In this document: positions 25,804 through 33,698 of the stretch, one piece after another
Layout of the letters: the number at the start of each line of letters is the position of its first letter
Numbering within the stretch: the stretch's first letter is position 1
NCBI GenBank assembly: GCA_025758065.1
Contig: CP107199.1
Location: forward strand, 2,391,501-2,455,500
Origin: Lachnospiraceae bacterium
Lineage (GTDB): Bacteria; Bacillota; Clostridia; Lachnospirales; Lachnospiraceae
DNA: 64,000 bases
Reading direction: 5' to 3'
Notes under the pieces: generated by a model
Databases searched by the model: none
What the model was told of the DNA's origin: nothing
The model's input: only the letters and a program-made list of their open reading frames with translations
Made by a program: the position numbers and the translations under genes

Positions 25804-26853
25804 CTATAAGTGCAGCTTTTCTAGCTGGTCAGCTACTTCCCGGTGGCGGTTAGGGTAAAGGTGCCCGTAGATCTTATTGACCATATCTACAGTATCACCG
25901 ATACGTTCCGCAATTAGGAGCGCGGGAAATCCCATGTTAATAAGCAATGATACATGACTATGCCGGAGATCATGAACACGGATTCTTTTTATCTCTGTGG
26001 CTGTAGATCCTTTCGTAATAGCGGTACGTAGCCTGATCGGTGTTACAGGTTGAAAGATTCGGTCAGTTGGTTCCGGTGAATAGATTTTCTGCAGTAGATC
26101 CTGAAGCTCTTCAACCAGGAAGTCCGGTATAGTAATAACACGCTTGCTATTGTCAGACTTAGGATCTGTGATAATGTCTGTCCGGTCGTATCTGTGATAG
26201 GTTCCGCAGATGTTTATAGACTTCTTTTCTGCGTCAAAGTCCTTAATCTGCAGGGCCAGCAGCTCCCCGCAGCGCATACCGGTGTAAAAAAGGACCTGAA
26301 AGGCAGCGTGCATAATAGGATCTATGACAGTTGGTAAAAACTTCTGATATTCTTCCAGCGTCCAGAATGTCAGGCTGCGCCCTGGTTTGCCAATCAGGGG
26401 AACGGTACGGCAAGGATTAGACGGTAAATTATAATAGCGTACTGCAAAGTTGAAGATCGTTGACAGGTAACAGTTTGCTACATATTGCGTATGCGGTGCC
26501 AGGCCATGCTTTTTTATTTCTCCCTGCCAGCGCCGGACATCTGCGGGCGTGATCTGATCTAACCGGAGTTTTTCCCAGAAGGGCAGAACATGACGCCGAA
26601 CCAATGACAAGTGTGTTCTGTAAGTTGACTCCCTGGCGTGTTCTTTTAAGTCAGTTGCGTATAACTCATACAGTGTTTTAAAGGTCATATCCGGGCAGCC
26701 CTGGAGCCGTGTAAGAAAGTCCTGTTCCCATTCCTTGGCTGTTCGTTGGAGCTTGAAGCCCCGTTTTAGCTTCTGCTTGCGTGTTCCGGTATAGTCTGTA
26801 TAGTAAAATTTGCAGTACCAGGTACCTGTTTTTTCATCCTTATAGGTAGGCAT
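25804..26853 (-). CDS. int: Tyrosine integrase of the island
   Basis: The 349-residue recombinase has an N-terminal arm-binding part (YKDEKTGTWYCKFYY), a SAM-like core-binding domain (residues 60-150) and a catalytic domain with Arg in YTGMRCGELLAL, Lys in DNSKRVITIP, HxxR in RVHDLRHSH, and Tyr in VNKIYGHLYPN. At the fifth catalytic position (usually H or W in LGH) it has Asp (RIGD). It should excise and integrate the element at the 27-bp core. It reads toward attL, 62 bases inside it. Confidence 0.92.
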   Translation of the reverse strand: MPTYKDEKTGTWYCKFYYTDYTGTRKQKLKRGFKLQRTAKEWEQDFLTRLQGCPDMTFKTLYELYATDLKEHARESTYRTHLSLVRRHVLPFWEKLRLDQITPADVRRWQGEIKKHGLAPHTQYVANCYLSTIFNFAVRYYNLPSNPCRTVPLIGKPGRSLTFWTLEEYQKFLPTVIDPIMHAAFQVLFYTGMRCGELLALQIKDFDAEKKSINICGTYHRYDRTDIITDPKSDNSKRVITIPDFLVEELQDLLQKIYSPEPTDRIFQPVTPIRLRTAITKGSTATEIKRIRVHDLRHSHVSLLINMGFPALLIAERIGDTVDMVNKIYGHLYPNRHREVADQLEKLHL

Positions 26854-26939
26854 ATCTTTTTTCTCCCTTCAATCAGCTGGCGGGCATGAAATGAAAGGGA
26901 AGTATATAAATTTACTTATTTCTGAGTAAAAGTTGTTTA

Positions 26940-27506
26940 TTACAACTTTTCAGATTTATTGATATTTGGAGCCTGATCCTGATTTGGCTCGGGCTCGGGA
27001 GTGTCTGGGTCTGTATATTTCTTTATTTCTGTTAGTTCCTTTATACGTTCGCAAGCAATGCGGCGCCCGTTATTGTTCAACTTTTCAAAATCGTTTAAAA
27101 GAAATATGGTTTTAACATCGGAATCAACTATATCATGTGCGTGTTTTATGATTTTAGGCCCGTCTTCCTGTATACGCTGTTGCAGGTCTTTTAATGATTT
27201 TTTAATTCCTTTTTCAAATTGTTCTGGAACTTTTCTTAGGGCGGTATCTAAAGAATTTTTCATATCGGTTGAAAAATCTTGTCCCCATTCTTCGGGACTG
27301 TAATATTTCCAAATTTCAGGGCTTAATTCCCCCAATGTAACGTTCATAGCAGAAGCTATATTTCTCAAGGTATTAATTTTGGGCCTTCTCCGATTATTTT
27401 CATATTGAGCAAGATTTTGAGGAGTAGTGCCTAAAAGCGCTGCCAATTCTTTTTGTGACAAGCCTTTAGTTATGCGAGCTTGTTTAATTATTTCGCCTAA
27501 TGTCAT
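26940..27506 (-). CDS. XRE-family repressor (CI-like)
   Basis: The 188-residue protein has an N-terminal XRE helix-turn-helix (LGEIIKQARITKGLSQKELA, then LGTTPQNLAQYENNRR). The C-terminal half is charged and unknown, with no visible LexA/CI autocleavage residues. It is divergent from a small HTH gene across a region with three near-identical operators, the layout of a lysis-lysogeny switch, and probably keeps the island silent. Confidence 0.87.
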   Translation of the reverse strand: MTLGEIIKQARITKGLSQKELAALLGTTPQNLAQYENNRRRPKINTLRNIASAMNVTLGELSPEIWKYYSPEEWGQDFSTDMKNSLDTALRKVPEQFEKGIKKSLKDLQQRIQEDGPKIIKHAHDIVDSDVKTIFLLNDFEKLNNNGRRIACERIKELTEIKKYTDPDTPEPEPNQDQAPNINKSEKL

Positions 27507-27553
27507 GGTGAACCTCCTTTATTCCAATAGTAACATGCATATCAGTAAAAATC

Positions 27554-27629
27554 AATCAAAAAGATTTAATAAATACTTGACTAAATCAAAATGATGTATT
27601 ATCGTATAAGAGTAAATCAAAAAGATTTA
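27554..27629. promoter_or_regulatory. Three repeated operators in the divergent switch region
   Basis: AATCAAAAAGATTTA occurs at 27554-27568, a degenerate AAATCAAAATGATGTA at 27583-27598, and TAAATCAAAAAGATTTA at 27613-27629, the last a perfect palindrome (TAAATC/GATTTA around five A). They lie between the repressor and the Cro-like gene and overlap a TTGACT (27577-27582). This is a typical phage operator array. Confidence 0.75.
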
Positions 27630-27647
27630 GAAAAGCGAGGTAAAAGT

Positions 27648-27836
27648 ATGAAAATCAGTAAAGAAAAGTATTTGCTTGCAAGAGCAAAGGCTTGCATGGG
27701 AACTAAAGATCTTGTTGCTGCAGGAATTCCGCGCGGTACACTCGGCAGGGTTATGCGTGGAGAAGTTAGACCAGAAACAGCCGGAAAGATTGCCAAGATC
27801 CTGGGCGTTGAGGTAACAGAAATCATTGAACAGTAG
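27648..27836 (+). CDS. Small Cro-like HTH protein
   Basis: The 62-residue protein starts at 27648 (MKISKEKYLLARAKAC) after GCGAGGT. It carries a helix-turn-helix (TKDLVAAGIPRGTLGRVMRG) and an Ala/Val-rich third helix (AGKIAKILGVEVTEIIEQ). It is the first gene rightward from the operator region, the position of Cro in lambdoid switches. The open frame further upstream runs through the third operator and is unlikely to be translated. Confidence 0.75.
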   Translation: MKISKEKYLLARAKACMGTKDLVAAGIPRGTLGRVMRGEVRPETAGKIAKILGVEVTEIIEQ

Positions 27837-27902
27837 TTAAAAAAGTGCTGGCGGGCATGAAATGGGCGGGAAGCCCGACTAATTACAGGAAGGAGCAAAA
27901 TT

Positions 27903-28283
27903 ATGGGACAATTTCTTACAGCGGAAGAAGTCGGCGAAATTATGGGCTATTCCGCAAGTCACAGCTATTCGATCATCAGGGAATTAAACTCTGAGCTGAA
28001 AGCCAAGGGCTACATAATACGAAACGGAAGGATCCCGCGTAAGTATTTCTTTGAGCGTGTCGGTCTGGATCCGGAAGGAGCAGCAACGGACATCACAAAA
28101 CAGATAACGGATTATACAAGGCTCTGCAAAGAACTTTCGGAGTTGCCAGATAATGCGGAAAGTCCGGAGGCTTATGAACCTACCAGGAGACGCCGCCAAG
28201 AGCTTAGAGAGCAGATCGCAGCTAGTAAAAGGGAATTGGATGAGGTATTAAAGAATGACAGACAACAAAGAGCCAGACTTTAA
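27903..28283 (+). CDS. Xis-like small DNA-binding protein
   Basis: The 126-residue protein begins MGQFLTAEEVGEIMGYSASH, a winged-helix 'excisionase' start in which FLTAEEVxxxxG leads into a DNA-reading helix; PRKYFFERVG follows. The C-terminal half is a charged coiled-coil-like stretch (EPTRRRRQELREQIAASKRE). It may direct excision with the integrase or regulate replication. AGGAAGGAGC precedes its ATG. It overlaps the start of the primase gene by 29 bases. Confidence 0.7.
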   Translation: MGQFLTAEEVGEIMGYSASHSYSIIRELNSELKAKGYIIRNGRIPRKYFFERVGLDPEGAATDITKQITDYTRLCKELSELPDNAESPEAYEPTRRRRQELREQIAASKRELDEVLKNDRQQRARL

Positions 28284-30174
28284 GGAATGGGCTTTAAAAT
28301 ATGCGGCTTTAGGCCTTGCAGTATTTCCACTAAAGCCACATACAAAAGTACCGGCAACACCGGACGGCTTCAAGAGTGCAACCACAGACGTAGAGCAAAT
28401 AAAAAGCTGGTGGACTGCAGCACCATACAACATAGGAATAGCAACCGGCGCAGCTTCAGGAAACTTGCTGGTTATTGATCTGGATGTGGACAAAGACAAA
28501 GGGAAAGACGGAAAACGGGCTGCAACGCAATGGTTGAAGGAGTATGGTAGAGACTTTCCCAAGACTGCAATAGCCAGGACGGGCAGAGGCGGCTTGCATA
28601 TGCTTTTCTATGGTAATGGTCGTAATAAAACAAACCTGCTGCCTGGTGTAGATGTGCGTGGAGAAGGTGGCTATATAGTAGCACCGCCAAGCATACACCC
28701 AAACGGCAATAGTTATCAATGGCTTACAGCATTACAGATTGCCGCAGCAGATGAGACAGTATATGACTTTATCAATCAAAGTGAAAGCAAAGCCAGGAAT
28801 GCAGCACCTAAAGGGGATGCAATACCGGAAGGGCAACGAACAAACGCACTGATCCGTTTAATTGGCTCTCTTAAGGCTAAAGGGCTGTCTAATGAGGCTA
28901 TTGAGGCAGCAGTTACGGCAGAAAACAGTAGTTGCTGTAATCCACCATTGACGGATCAGGAGTTAATACACCAGGTATTCCCGGCGATTTACAGAGGATG
29001 GGAGACAGAAAGACCATACCATAGGACAACTACTAACGCAGACGGCGCGATAGTACCCGCAAGGCCTAGAGATCATTTCGATATGATAAGCGCTAAAGAG
29101 TTGCAGGGCCTTGATATTCCGCCGTTAGAGTTTATTGTGGATGAATTCTTACCTTTGGGTCTAACGCTGTTAGGTGCCCCGCCTAAGTCGTTTAAATCGT
29201 ATATGTGCCTGCAAATGTGCCTCTGCATCTGCCAGGGATTTGATTTCATGGGATTTAAGACACAGAAATGTGACTGCCTGTATTTGGACTTGGAGAGTAC
29301 CAGGCGCAGACCAAAGAACAGAATAGATCAGATCTTGCAAGGGGCAGAGGCCCCGGATAATCTTCATATTGTAACAACAACCGGAATAATGGGAAAAGGT
29401 TTTGAAGAAGATTTAAGACAGGCAAAAGCAGATTTTCCAGGGCTTAAGGTTGTGGTGGTGGATGTCTTTAAAAAAATCCGACCACCTGCAAAGAAGAGCG
29501 TGGATCCATACGAAAGAGATTACGAAGATTATGGATCTATTAAGGCTATAGCGGATGAATTAGGGCTTGCTATTATCTTGGTAACTCATACAACCAAGAT
29601 GAAGCATCCAGATGATCCTTTTAATGAGCTGTCTGGCTCTTCTGGTACAATGGGCTCTATTGATGTAGCAATGGTAATTAAAAAGGAGAGCCGTGAAGAT
29701 AAGACTGCGAAACTGTACATAACAGGTCGAGACTTAAAAGATCAATGTTATGAGATAGAGTTTGACAAAGAGGCGTTCCGGTGGAATAAGCTGGGCACAC
29801 ATAGAGAAATGGAAGCAATGCGCCTGGAATGTGAGTATAGAAATAGTCACGTTGTGCAGACCATTATAAAAATTGTAGATCAGTTTAACGGCCACTGGGA
29901 AGGAACAGCGCAGGAGCTTATTAATGCAAGTAAGTATTATAAAGGCGCTCAGATTTATGATGACTCTAGACAGGTAGGAAAAGAAGTTCGGAAATTTGCT
30001 AAACAGTTAGCTGAGTGGGACTTCATAGAGTTTCATTCTAATGATGATGACCATAGCAAAGGGCGTAAGATGCTTTTTGTTTCTGCAAATCCGTTTGACA
30101 TGTCCGACACGTCCGCAATGTCCGACACGTCCGCAATGTCCGACACGTCCGCGGACAAGTACGGACATGAGTAG
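28255..30174 (+). CDS. Bifunctional primase-polymerase and RepA-like helicase
   Basis: The 639-residue protein has an N-terminal Prim-Pol domain (AALGLAVFPLKPHTKVPAT, then GNLLVIDLDVDKDKGKDG with the catalytic DxD, and ARTGRGGLHMLFYG). A linker and an AAA_25/RepA-type helicase follow, with a Walker A variant (LLGAPPKSFKSYMC about residue 305), Walker B-like DCLYLDLES, and VVVVDVFKKI. It would prime and unwind the excised element for replication. The C-terminal 20 residues are a repeat (DTSAM units) whose DNA forms part of a probable origin. Confidence 0.9.
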   Translation: MTDNKEPDFKEWALKYAALGLAVFPLKPHTKVPATPDGFKSATTDVEQIKSWWTAAPYNIGIATGAASGNLLVIDLDVDKDKGKDGKRAATQWLKEYGRDFPKTAIARTGRGGLHMLFYGNGRNKTNLLPGVDVRGEGGYIVAPPSIHPNGNSYQWLTALQIAAADETVYDFINQSESKARNAAPKGDAIPEGQRTNALIRLIGSLKAKGLSNEAIEAAVTAENSSCCNPPLTDQELIHQVFPAIYRGWETERPYHRTTTNADGAIVPARPRDHFDMISAKELQGLDIPPLEFIVDEFLPLGLTLLGAPPKSFKSYMCLQMCLCICQGFDFMGFKTQKCDCLYLDLESTRRRPKNRIDQILQGAEAPDNLHIVTTTGIMGKGFEEDLRQAKADFPGLKVVVVDVFKKIRPPAKKSVDPYERDYEDYGSIKAIADELGLAIILVTHTTKMKHPDDPFNELSGSSGTMGSIDVAMVIKKESREDKTAKLYITGRDLKDQCYEIEFDKEAFRWNKLGTHREMEAMRLECEYRNSHVVQTIIKIVDQFNGHWEGTAQELINASKYYKGAQIYDDSRQVGKEVRKFAKQLAEWDFIEFHSNDDDHSKGRKMLFVSANPFDMSDTSAMSDTSAMSDTSADKYGHE

Positions 30175-30256
30175 TATTATTTATAGTTTTACATGTCCGT
30201 TGGTTAAAGCCTTATTTTATGCGGGATGTGAGATATAACGGACATGACGGACATGT
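30100..30256. repeat. Iteron-like repeats, candidate replication origin of the island
   Basis: Three tandem 18-bp units of ATGTCCGACACGTCCGCA lie at 30100-30117, 30118-30135 and 30136-30153 (last base changed). They are followed by several CGGACA(T/A)G copies in the opposite sense and by a perfect 10-bp inverted pair, ACATGTCCGT (30191-30200) and ACGGACATGT (30247-30256). Repeats overlapping the 3' end of a replication gene resemble iteron origins. Confidence 0.6.
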
Positions 30257-30285
30257 AGGACATTCGTTTTATAAGGAGTGTAAAA

Positions 30286-30432
30286 ATGAGCGATAAAACA
30301 AGAACAGGAACCGAAAACGGCAGCAGAATGATCTATGATGTTGGTTGTTATGAGCTGCCAAAGAAGAAGGCACAGACAAAGGCAAAGATGTTTCAATATA
30401 TAAAATCAAAACGGAAAGGCAGGAGAAAATGA
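30286..30432 (+). CDS. Small basic hypothetical protein
   Basis: The 48-residue product begins MSDKTRTGTENGSRMIYDVG and ends in a lysine/arginine-rich tail (KSKRKGRRK). ATAAGGAGTG precedes the ATG and the stop overlaps the next start (ATGA), so it is probably translated. No family recognised. The basic tail hints at nucleic-acid contact. Confidence 0.6.
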   Translation: MSDKTRTGTENGSRMIYDVGCYELPKKKAQTKAKMFQYIKSKRKGRRK

Positions 30433-30611
30433 CATCAACAGCATTTAGAGACAGGAACAGAACAGCAAACACTAAGAATTATCGGGAGTGGTTGGAAGAT
30501 CACCGCCTCTTGGTCGAAATGACAGAGGCGGAGGGCTTCACCAGAGATCAGGCTGTGGAAATGGTAAAAGCATATTACCTGTACAGCATTGAAAGTAATA
30601 TGGGTTGGTAA
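30429..30611 (+). CDS. Small hypothetical protein
   Basis: The 60-residue product overlaps the preceding stop (ATGA) and has GGCAGGAG as ribosome site. It contains a helical stretch (FTRDQAVEMVKAYYLYSIES). No family recognised. It is followed by a hairpin GCCCTGTA/TACAGGGC near 30625-30658. Confidence 0.6.
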   Translation: MTSTAFRDRNRTANTKNYREWLEDHRLLVEMTEAEGFTRDQAVEMVKAYYLYSIESNMGW

Positions 30612-30724
30612 CTAAAAGAAAAGGGGCCCTGTAAGATGCGCCAACACCCTACAGGGCAAGTTATAGCCGAAGCCATGAACCACATAACTATATTACCACG
30701 GCCCGGCGGAAAGGGAAAGGTTTT

Positions 30725-31015
30725 ATGAAGTTATTAGATGAAAAATATAGAATCGTAGCAGTTGGGAGGGAATACTGGCCGGATCAGGCAAATCACTGGG
30801 TACGCCTGGTTTATTCTCCTGCTGCGGATGCAATTGTAATCAATGATGACTGCCCCTTACTGGATAAGACAGTCGATTTTATCACAACATATCTGGACTT
30901 AGACCAGGAAGAAAGGGAAGAAACACGGCGTTTTTCGGATTGTCCTTCATTACGTGGCGTTATGTTAATGCTGGATCAGGTGGCGGAGATACGCAGCAAG
31001 AAGAAAACAGCATAG
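30725..31015 (+). CDS. Hypothetical island protein
   Basis: The 96-residue acidic protein begins MKLLDEKYRIVAVGREYWPD and has a C-terminal helix (RGVMLMLDQVAEIRSKKK). AAAGGGAAAGG precedes its start. No known domain seen; an early satellite gene of unknown role. Confidence 0.6.
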   Translation: MKLLDEKYRIVAVGREYWPDQANHWVRLVYSPAADAIVINDDCPLLDKTVDFITTYLDLDQEEREETRRFSDCPSLRGVMLMLDQVAEIRSKKKTA

Positions 31016-31152
31016 AACGGCCTTTACATAGATTTACAAAAGATATAGTTTCAGACTTGAGCCGCTGGCCACTGCGATAGTGTGGCATTTTACAATAATA
31101 ACCGATCTGGCAGCCTTACCAACTGCCTGGATCAGAAGGAAAGGGAATAGTT

Positions 31153-31308
31153 ATGTTGAATAAGGAATTATTAAAAATTTATGAGGATAAATTGGAGAAC
31201 CAGCCGAACATGAGCCCGGATGTGCTCGCAAAATATGAAAAACTGCAGGATGCGATTGAAGAGTACATAGAGGCAGTGAGCAAGAATATATTTTTGTTGG
31301 GGTTATGA
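31153..31308 (+). CDS. Small hypothetical protein
   Basis: The 51-residue product (MLNKELLKIYEDKLENQP...) is largely helical and acidic. AGAAGGAAAGGG precedes the ATG. No family recognised. Upstream 31016-31152 holds two hairpins (near 31063-31088 and 31101-31130) but no gene. Confidence 0.5.
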   Translation: MLNKELLKIYEDKLENQPNMSPDVLAKYEKLQDAIEEYIEAVSKNIFLLGL

Positions 31309-31331
31309 ACTGGGACGGGAGGAACAAAAGC

Positions 31332-31472
31332 ATGATAAAGATCAAAGTTTCGTATGAGCGGCCGGAAGAGCTGCGGAAGGTCCTGGAAAGGCTTAAGCCA
31401 TATGTAAAGAGCTGGAAGGCTTCCAGGGATCAGAAAGGGCATTTTTTAAAGGCTTATATCATAATGGAATAA
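31332..31472 (+). CDS. Small hypothetical protein
   Basis: The 46-residue product (MIKIKVSYERPEELRKVLER...) has a beta-alpha-beta look with the ending KAYIIME. GGGAGGAAC precedes its start. Short proteins of this kind are common in Clostridia phages. No function known. Confidence 0.55.
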   Translation: MIKIKVSYERPEELRKVLERLKPYVKSWKASRDQKGHFLKAYIIME

Positions 31473-31502
31473 TTGTGACGTCGCAAACACTGGAGGAAGA
31501 AA

Positions 31503-31859
31503 ATGGCAAATTTTAGAATACGAATAACAAGCAGAACCTATATAAAAAGAACTTTAAATAGAATATCTAACATGCTGCTTAATGGGGAAGTTGACCCAAA
31601 AGTTGCAAATGCAATTATACTTGCATGCAATACAATGTTAGCAGTAATAAAACAGGATGAAGGAATAAACGATTGCGAAAATGGAGGAAATAGCACTATG
31701 AAGAACAGTAGACAGTATAAAATACAATCTTTACTTAGAATGGCGGAAATAACAGATGATGAGGTTAAAAGAAAAGAATGGCTTAGTGAAGCGGAGCGCC
31801 TTGTATTCCAGGACGTTAAAAAAGAAGCTGTAAAGGAAGTTTGGGAAAAGATTAAATAA
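31503..31859 (+). CDS. Hypothetical island protein
   Basis: The 118-residue protein begins MANFRIRITSRTYIKRTLNR and ends in a charged helix (VKKEAVKEVWEKIK). TGGAGGAAGAAA precedes it. No domain recognised. It is the last gene of the early/replication block before the structured intergenic region and the capsid genes. Confidence 0.6.
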   Translation: MANFRIRITSRTYIKRTLNRISNMLLNGEVDPKVANAIILACNTMLAVIKQDEGINDCENGGNSTMKNSRQYKIQSLLRMAEITDDEVKRKEWLSEAERLVFQDVKKEAVKEVWEKIK

Positions 31860-31863
31860 AGGC

Positions 31864-31893
31864 TTGAAGCCTCTGTTATATGTCTGGTATAAT
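31864..31893 (+). promoter_or_regulatory. Extended -10 promoter upstream of the RNA/capsid region
   Basis: TTGAAG (31864-31869), an 18-base spacer, and TGGTATAAT (TATAAT at 31888-31893) form a strong sigma-A promoter with an extended -10. It overlaps the end of the previous gene's 3' region and points at a structured 120-base segment that ends in a terminator. Confidence 0.7.
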
Positions 31894-31899
31894 AAGCAT

Positions 31900-32018
31900 A
31901 GGCAAACAGAATATTGCAAAGTACCCTCTGCGGTGTGCATAGCTGCAGGGAAGCCTTTGAAAGACAGGCGCGGGAATAGGATAGGCCAGAAATGGCTTTA
32001 CCTGTTCCTGCGCTTTTT
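31900..32018 (+). ncRNA. Candidate small RNA ended by an intrinsic terminator
   Basis: Downstream of the extended -10 promoter, the sequence folds into CAAAG/CTTTG and CCCT/AGGG stems near 31917-31959. A terminator follows: GCGCGGGAATAGG (31968-31980) with CCTGTTCCTGCGC (32001-32013) and T5. No ribosome site or open frame is evident. This looks like a self-contained RNA of about 120 bases, or a leader with an attenuator for the capsid genes. Confidence 0.5.
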
Positions 32019-32144
32019 GTTTGCTCTGATCATCCGGTAGTTTGGTGCTGGCATGGTTAAAAATCTCCTTTTCCCCTATGGGCGGCGGGGTAAAGCTGCC
32101 CGATCAAAGAGCCGTCCGGGCGTAAAACGGAGAAAGGTAATAAC
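32019..32144 (+). other. Leader of the scaffold-capsid operon
   Basis: The 126 bases between the small-RNA terminator and the scaffold gene contain a hairpin GGGCGGC/GCTGCCC (near 32081-32101) and the ribosome site GAGAAAGG. No gene is seen. Confidence 0.35.
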
Positions 32145-32588
32145 ATGGAATATAACACAAACGAGGGCACCCAGGCCGGTAACATGGGGACAGATACAAA
32201 TGCACAGGGCAACGGGAAAGATAAGTTGTTTACTCAGGATGAAGTCAACAGCTTTATCCAGTCCAGAATGTCAAGGATGAAGGCGCAGGCTTCCAAAGAG
32301 GCAGAGTCCGAATATAACAAAAGGCTGGCTGTATTGGAAGCAAGGGAAAGAAAGCTGCTTGTAAAAGAACAGCTCAGTGCCCGCGGAATGTCTGCCGATC
32401 TGGCGGAGGTGATCACCTGTACAGACGAAAATGATTTAAAAGCAAAGTTGGATAAGTTACAAGCAATCTATGGCAGTGGCAAGCAGGAAGAAAAACAGCC
32501 AACGGGCTTTATTCAGGTTGGTGGGGCTAATGCACCAGGACAGACCGGGAGCGATCCGGTGCGCGCTGCTATGGGGTTAGATTATTAA
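32145..32588 (+). CDS. Phage scaffolding-like protein (DUF4355 type)
   Basis: The 147-residue protein starts with a low-complexity acidic head and contains LFTQDEVNSFIQSRMSRMKA, then a long coiled coil, and ends GSDPVRAAMGLDY. This is the layout of DUF4355 phage scaffolds, which sit directly upstream of major capsid genes and shape the procapsid. Its stop is 13 bases before the capsid start. Its presence with the capsid gene argues that the element builds its own particles. Confidence 0.8.
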   Translation: MEYNTNEGTQAGNMGTDTNAQGNGKDKLFTQDEVNSFIQSRMSRMKAQASKEAESEYNKRLAVLEARERKLLVKEQLSARGMSADLAEVITCTDENDLKAKLDKLQAIYGSGKQEEKQPTGFIQVGGANAPGQTGSDPVRAAMGLDY

Positions 32589-32601
32589 GAGGTGTAAAAG
32601 T

Positions 32602-33444
32602 ATGGCAATTAATTTAGTTACAAGGTATTTGCCGTATGTAGATGAGATTTTCACAAAGGAAAGTAAAAAATCCCTTCTTACTAACCAGGATTTTTCCTGG
32701 ACTGGTGCGCATACGGTAAAAGTTTATAAGGTTACTACTTCGGCTATGCAAGACTACAGCCGTAATCCAGTAGCAGGCTTTACGGGTTCCAGATATGGAA
32801 CAGTGGCAGATCTTGACGCGACTACAGAAGAATTTACCTTAAAGAAAGATCGGTCTTTCACATTTGCAATTGATAAGCTGGATAAGGACGAAACAGGCAA
32901 CGTATTAAATGGAGCCTCTGCCCTTGCCAGGCAGCAGAGGCAAGTTGTTATTCCGGAAGTTGATACTTATGTATATGGTGTTATGACTGCCGGAGCGGGC
33001 CATAAGCCAACGCCTGTGACATTGACAGAGGAAAATATCTATACAGAGATTCTGAACGCAGGAAACGCCCTGGATAACGCAGATGTGCCGGAGGACGGAC
33101 GCCAGCTGGTTGTTACTCCGGATGTGTTCGTTTTAATGAAGCGCTGTAAGGATATTATCATGGAAACCAATATCGGTAATGATCTGAGGCTTAAAGGCGT
33201 GATTGCGAACCTGGACGGGGCAAACGTGATTAAAGTACCAGCGGCAAGGCTTCCGAAAGATTTCGGCTTTATGCTGGCTCATCCAGTGGCAACGGTGGCA
33301 CCTACAAAACTGGAAGATTACAAGATCCATGAAGATCCGCCAGGCATTTCCGGATCACTGGTAGAGGGCCGTATTTGCTATGACGCATTTGTGTTAGAGA
33401 ATAAAGCAAAGGCAATTTACTATCAGGCGAATAAAACAGCATAA
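32602..33444 (+). CDS. Phage major capsid-like protein
   Basis: The 280-residue protein resembles major capsid proteins of Clostridia tailed phages, with an N-terminal block (RYLPYVDEIFTKESKKSLL), the RDRSF-like KKDRSFTFAIDKLDKDE segment, and a C-terminal half (LRLKGVIANLDGANVIKVPA, then FGFMLAHPVATVAPTKLEDY) as in HK97-fold coats. AAGAGGTG precedes the ATG. A terminator follows at once, so scaffold and capsid form a two-gene unit without portal or terminase. Confidence 0.8.
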   Translation: MAINLVTRYLPYVDEIFTKESKKSLLTNQDFSWTGAHTVKVYKVTTSAMQDYSRNPVAGFTGSRYGTVADLDATTEEFTLKKDRSFTFAIDKLDKDETGNVLNGASALARQQRQVVIPEVDTYVYGVMTAGAGHKPTPVTLTEENIYTEILNAGNALDNADVPEDGRQLVVTPDVFVLMKRCKDIIMETNIGNDLRLKGVIANLDGANVIKVPAARLPKDFGFMLAHPVATVAPTKLEDYKIHEDPPGISGSLVEGRICYDAFVLENKAKAIYYQANKTA

Positions 33445-33450
33445 GAGAGC

Positions 33451-33487
33451 GCCCCAGACGTCCCACGCAGATGATCTGGGGCTTTTT
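33451..33487 (+). terminator. Terminator after the capsid gene
   Basis: GCCCCAGA (33451-33458) pairs with TCTGGGGC (33475-33482), followed by T5. It closes the scaffold-capsid transcript. Confidence 0.88.
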
Positions 33488-33494
33488 GAAAGGT

Positions 33495-33584
33495 GAAATG
33501 TTAACATTTGTTAAGGTTCGGGCTTTATGCACTCGTACTGCAGTACGAGCCGCTCTGACCGAAATGTTAAGATTTGCTAAGGTT
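33495..33584. repeat. Direct repeat pair flanking an 18-bp perfect palindrome
   Basis: A 24-bp unit starting GAAATGTTAACATTTGTTAA occurs at 33495-33518 and, with two changes, at 33561-33584. Between them lies CTCGTACTGCAGTACGAG at 33532-33549, a perfect 18-bp palindrome. The array sits between the capsid terminator and the last genes and may be a protein-binding, packaging or regulatory site. Confidence 0.6.
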
Positions 33585-33599
33585 TGGAGGAAAAACAGT

Positions 33600-33680
33600 A
33601 TGGAGTTAATCATAAAGCTGCTTGTGATCACAGCAGGAACCTTCCTGGGCCACTGGATCGCAAGGAAGTTAGATAAATAA
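33600..33680 (+). CDS. 26-residue membrane peptide
   Basis: The ATG at 33600 after TTGGAGGAAAA gives MELIIKLLVITAGTFLGHWI and a short basic tail, one transmembrane helix. Such tiny membrane peptides are common in phage late regions. Function unknown. It lies 18 bases before the sigma-factor start. Confidence 0.55.
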   Translation: MELIIKLLVITAGTFLGHWIARKLDK

Positions 33681-33698
33681 TCCGGGAGGCAACAGGCA

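Noticed and set aside
25804..26853. Loss of the fifth catalytic residue (Asp in RIGD) as evidence of a dead integrase
   Set aside because: Other catalytic residues and length are intact, and substitution at this H/W position occurs in functional integrases.
30100..30153. Tandem repeats considered as a CRISPR array
   Set aside because: The 18-bp units are directly adjacent with no unique spacers and lie in coding sequence; no cas gene is present.
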